Of a stretch of 5,606 nucleotides of DNA, positions 4,648-5,606 are shown in pieces; position 1 is the first letter of the stretch, and every line of letters starts with the position of its first letter. The translations under genes and the position numbers were made by a program. Below the pieces are notes generated by a model, which saw only the letters and a list, made by a program, of their open reading frames with translations, was not told the origin of the DNA and did not search any database. Origin of the DNA: Chloroflexia bacterium (GTDB lineage Bacteria > Chloroflexota > Chloroflexia > Thermomicrobiales > UBA6265); the NCBI GenBank assembly GCA_013696525.1, contig JACCYK010000161.1, positions 1 through 5,606 of the forward strand, read 5' to 3'.

Positions 4648-5606
4648 CTACCTCACCGCGGCGGCGGTTAGCCGGTGCTCGATGTCCACTGTCACAGGCT
4701 CGGGATCGCTTGCCTCGGCTCCATCCTCATCCTCGTTGGCCACGGCCAGCAGCCGCGTGGTCGCCAGCTCACGATACAGGTCGTCGCCGGCCACCAGCTC
4801 GGCGTGGGTGCCGATCCCGCGCACGACACCCGCGTCCATGACGATGATGCGATCAGCCAGCGTCACCGTCGACAGGCGATGGGCAACCACGAGCACGGTG
4901 GTGGTCGCCGAGACTTCGGCAATGATCTCGCGTAGCGCCAGCTCGTTCACCGCGTCGAGCTGTGAGGTCGCCTCGTCCAGCAACAGTAGCCGCGGCTGCC
5001 GCAGCAGCGCCCGCGCGATCGCCACCCGTTGCCGCTCGCCGCCGGAGAGGGTGCTGCCCCGGTGGCCGACGATCGTATCGAGGCCGTCCGGCAATCGCTC
5101 CAGGAAGCCGGTCAGCCGGGTCCGGGCCAGCGCCCGCCGGATCTCGTCGTCCGTCGCGGTTGGCGCCGCCAGCCGGAGGTTGTCGCGTAGGGTGCCGGCC
5201 AGTACCGGCGCATCCTGCTCGACGTATCCAATTTGCGCCCGCAACTCATGTAACGGCCAATCAGCGACGTTTCGGCCGTCCACCGTCACCACGCCACGCT
5301 CCGGCTCATAGAGGCGCTCAATCAGCGCAAAGACGGTCGATTTTCCCGAACCGGAGGGGCCGACAAACGCCGTCATACCGCCCGGCGGGATCTCGAAGGT
5401 GACGCCGTGGTGGACGGTTGGCGCATCGTCCCGATAGCGGAATGCCACATCCTCAAAGTGAACCGCCGCCGGTGCCGCCGACAGCGCAATCGGAGTCATC
5501 GCCAGCGAGGGCGCTTCCGGCTCGGTGGGCAATTGCTCGACCTCGTTGATCCGGCCCAGGGCGGCGGTGCCGGATTGGAAGGTGGTGATCGCCATCACCA
5601 ACTGGC
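4648..5606 (-). CDS. ABC exporter, ATP-binding half (5' part beyond the right edge)
   Basis: The frame stays open to the right edge, so this is the C-terminal part of a longer protein; the transmembrane domain should lie beyond 5606. Counting from the TTG codon at 5601, residues 1-20 ([17 protein letters not shown]) match the helix that leaves the last membrane span in ABC exporters, followed by a linker. The nucleotide-binding domain is complete: Walker [10 protein letters not shown] (81-89), Q-loop YVEQD (126-130), signature LSGGERQR (185-192), Walker B LLLLDE (205-210) with catalytic Glu210, D-loop SQLD (213-216) and H-loop His241 in VAHRLS. This is the B-subfamily (MsbA/Sav1866-like) exporter pattern. 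Exporters of this kind are membrane dimers that move lipids, drugs or peptides outward, and the cargo cannot be told here. After the domain there is an acidic tail of about 30 residues ([14 protein letters not shown], 289-302). The gene is on the same strand as the catabolic operon, but the 106-nt gap suggests it is a separate unit. Confidence 0.94.
   Translation of the reverse strand, partial: QLVMAITTFQSGTAALGRINEVEQLPTEPEAPSLAMTPIALSAAPAAVHFEDVAFRYRDDAPTVHHGVTFEIPPGGMTAFVGPSGSGKSTVFALIERLYEPERGVVTVDGRNVADWPLHELRAQIGYVEQDAPVLAGTLRDNLRLAAPTATDDEIRRALARTRLTGFLERLPDGLDTIVGHRGSTLSGGERQRVAIARALLRQPRLLLLDEATSQLDAVNELALREIIAEVSATTTVLVVAHRLSTVTLADRIIVMDAGVVRGIGTHAELVAGDDLYRELATTRLLAVANEDEDGAEASDPEPVTVDIEHRLTAAAVR

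Noticed and set aside
4074..4841. A 255-codon open frame on the plus strand spanning the gap between the enolase-superfamily and ABC genes
   Set aside because: It is antisense to the start of one real gene and the end of another, and its product is Arg/Pro/His-rich without motifs. GC-rich DNA often leaves such frames open.

Overview
The window comes from a GC-rich bacterial genome. Gene packing is tight, with two 4-nt ATGA overlaps, and several genes appear to start with GTG behind Shine-Dalgarno (SD) sites. The order rsmD - coaD - coiled-coil protein, with the third protein resembling actinobacterial SepIVA, points to a high-GC monoderm-like lineage. My best guess is Chloroflexota of the Thermomicrobia/Sphaerobacter type, with Actinomycetota as the alternative. 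This placement rests on remembered gene order and protein style, not on a search.

Layout. Positions 1-129 (minus) hold the first 43 codons of a glyoxalase/VOC-fold protein that runs off the left edge. A 183-nt divergent spacer separates it from a plus-strand cluster: rsmD (313-933, 16S rRNA guanine-N2 methyltransferase), coaD (930-1430, phosphopantetheine adenylyltransferase) and a 190-residue coiled-coil protein (1432-2004). These overlap or abut and are probably one housekeeping operon. An 85-nt convergent spacer with a perfect 10-bp hairpin, and a second hairpin that competes with it, ends this operon against the minus-strand genes.

The minus-strand genes, in order of transcription from the right edge, are four. 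First comes the C-terminal ATP-binding half of an ABC exporter (4648 to past 5606). Next is an enolase-superfamily (mandelate racemase-like) enzyme (3312-4541), then a small NTF2/SnoaL-fold protein (2890-3300). Last is a crotonase-family hydratase resembling methylglutaconyl-CoA hydratases (2090-2893). The last three are separated by 11 nt and a 4-nt overlap and look like one catabolic operon: a sugar-acid-type dehydratase or racemase, a small-molecule-binding protein and an acyl-CoA hydratase. The substrate cannot be read from the sequence.

I see no CRISPR array, transposase, tRNA or rRNA gene, phage gene or recognisable defence system. Most of the window is ordinary. The points most worth a second look are the SepIVA-like protein placed directly behind coaD, the three-gene catabolic operon of unknown substrate, the insertion in its enolase-superfamily enzyme, and the alternative hairpins in the convergent spacer.
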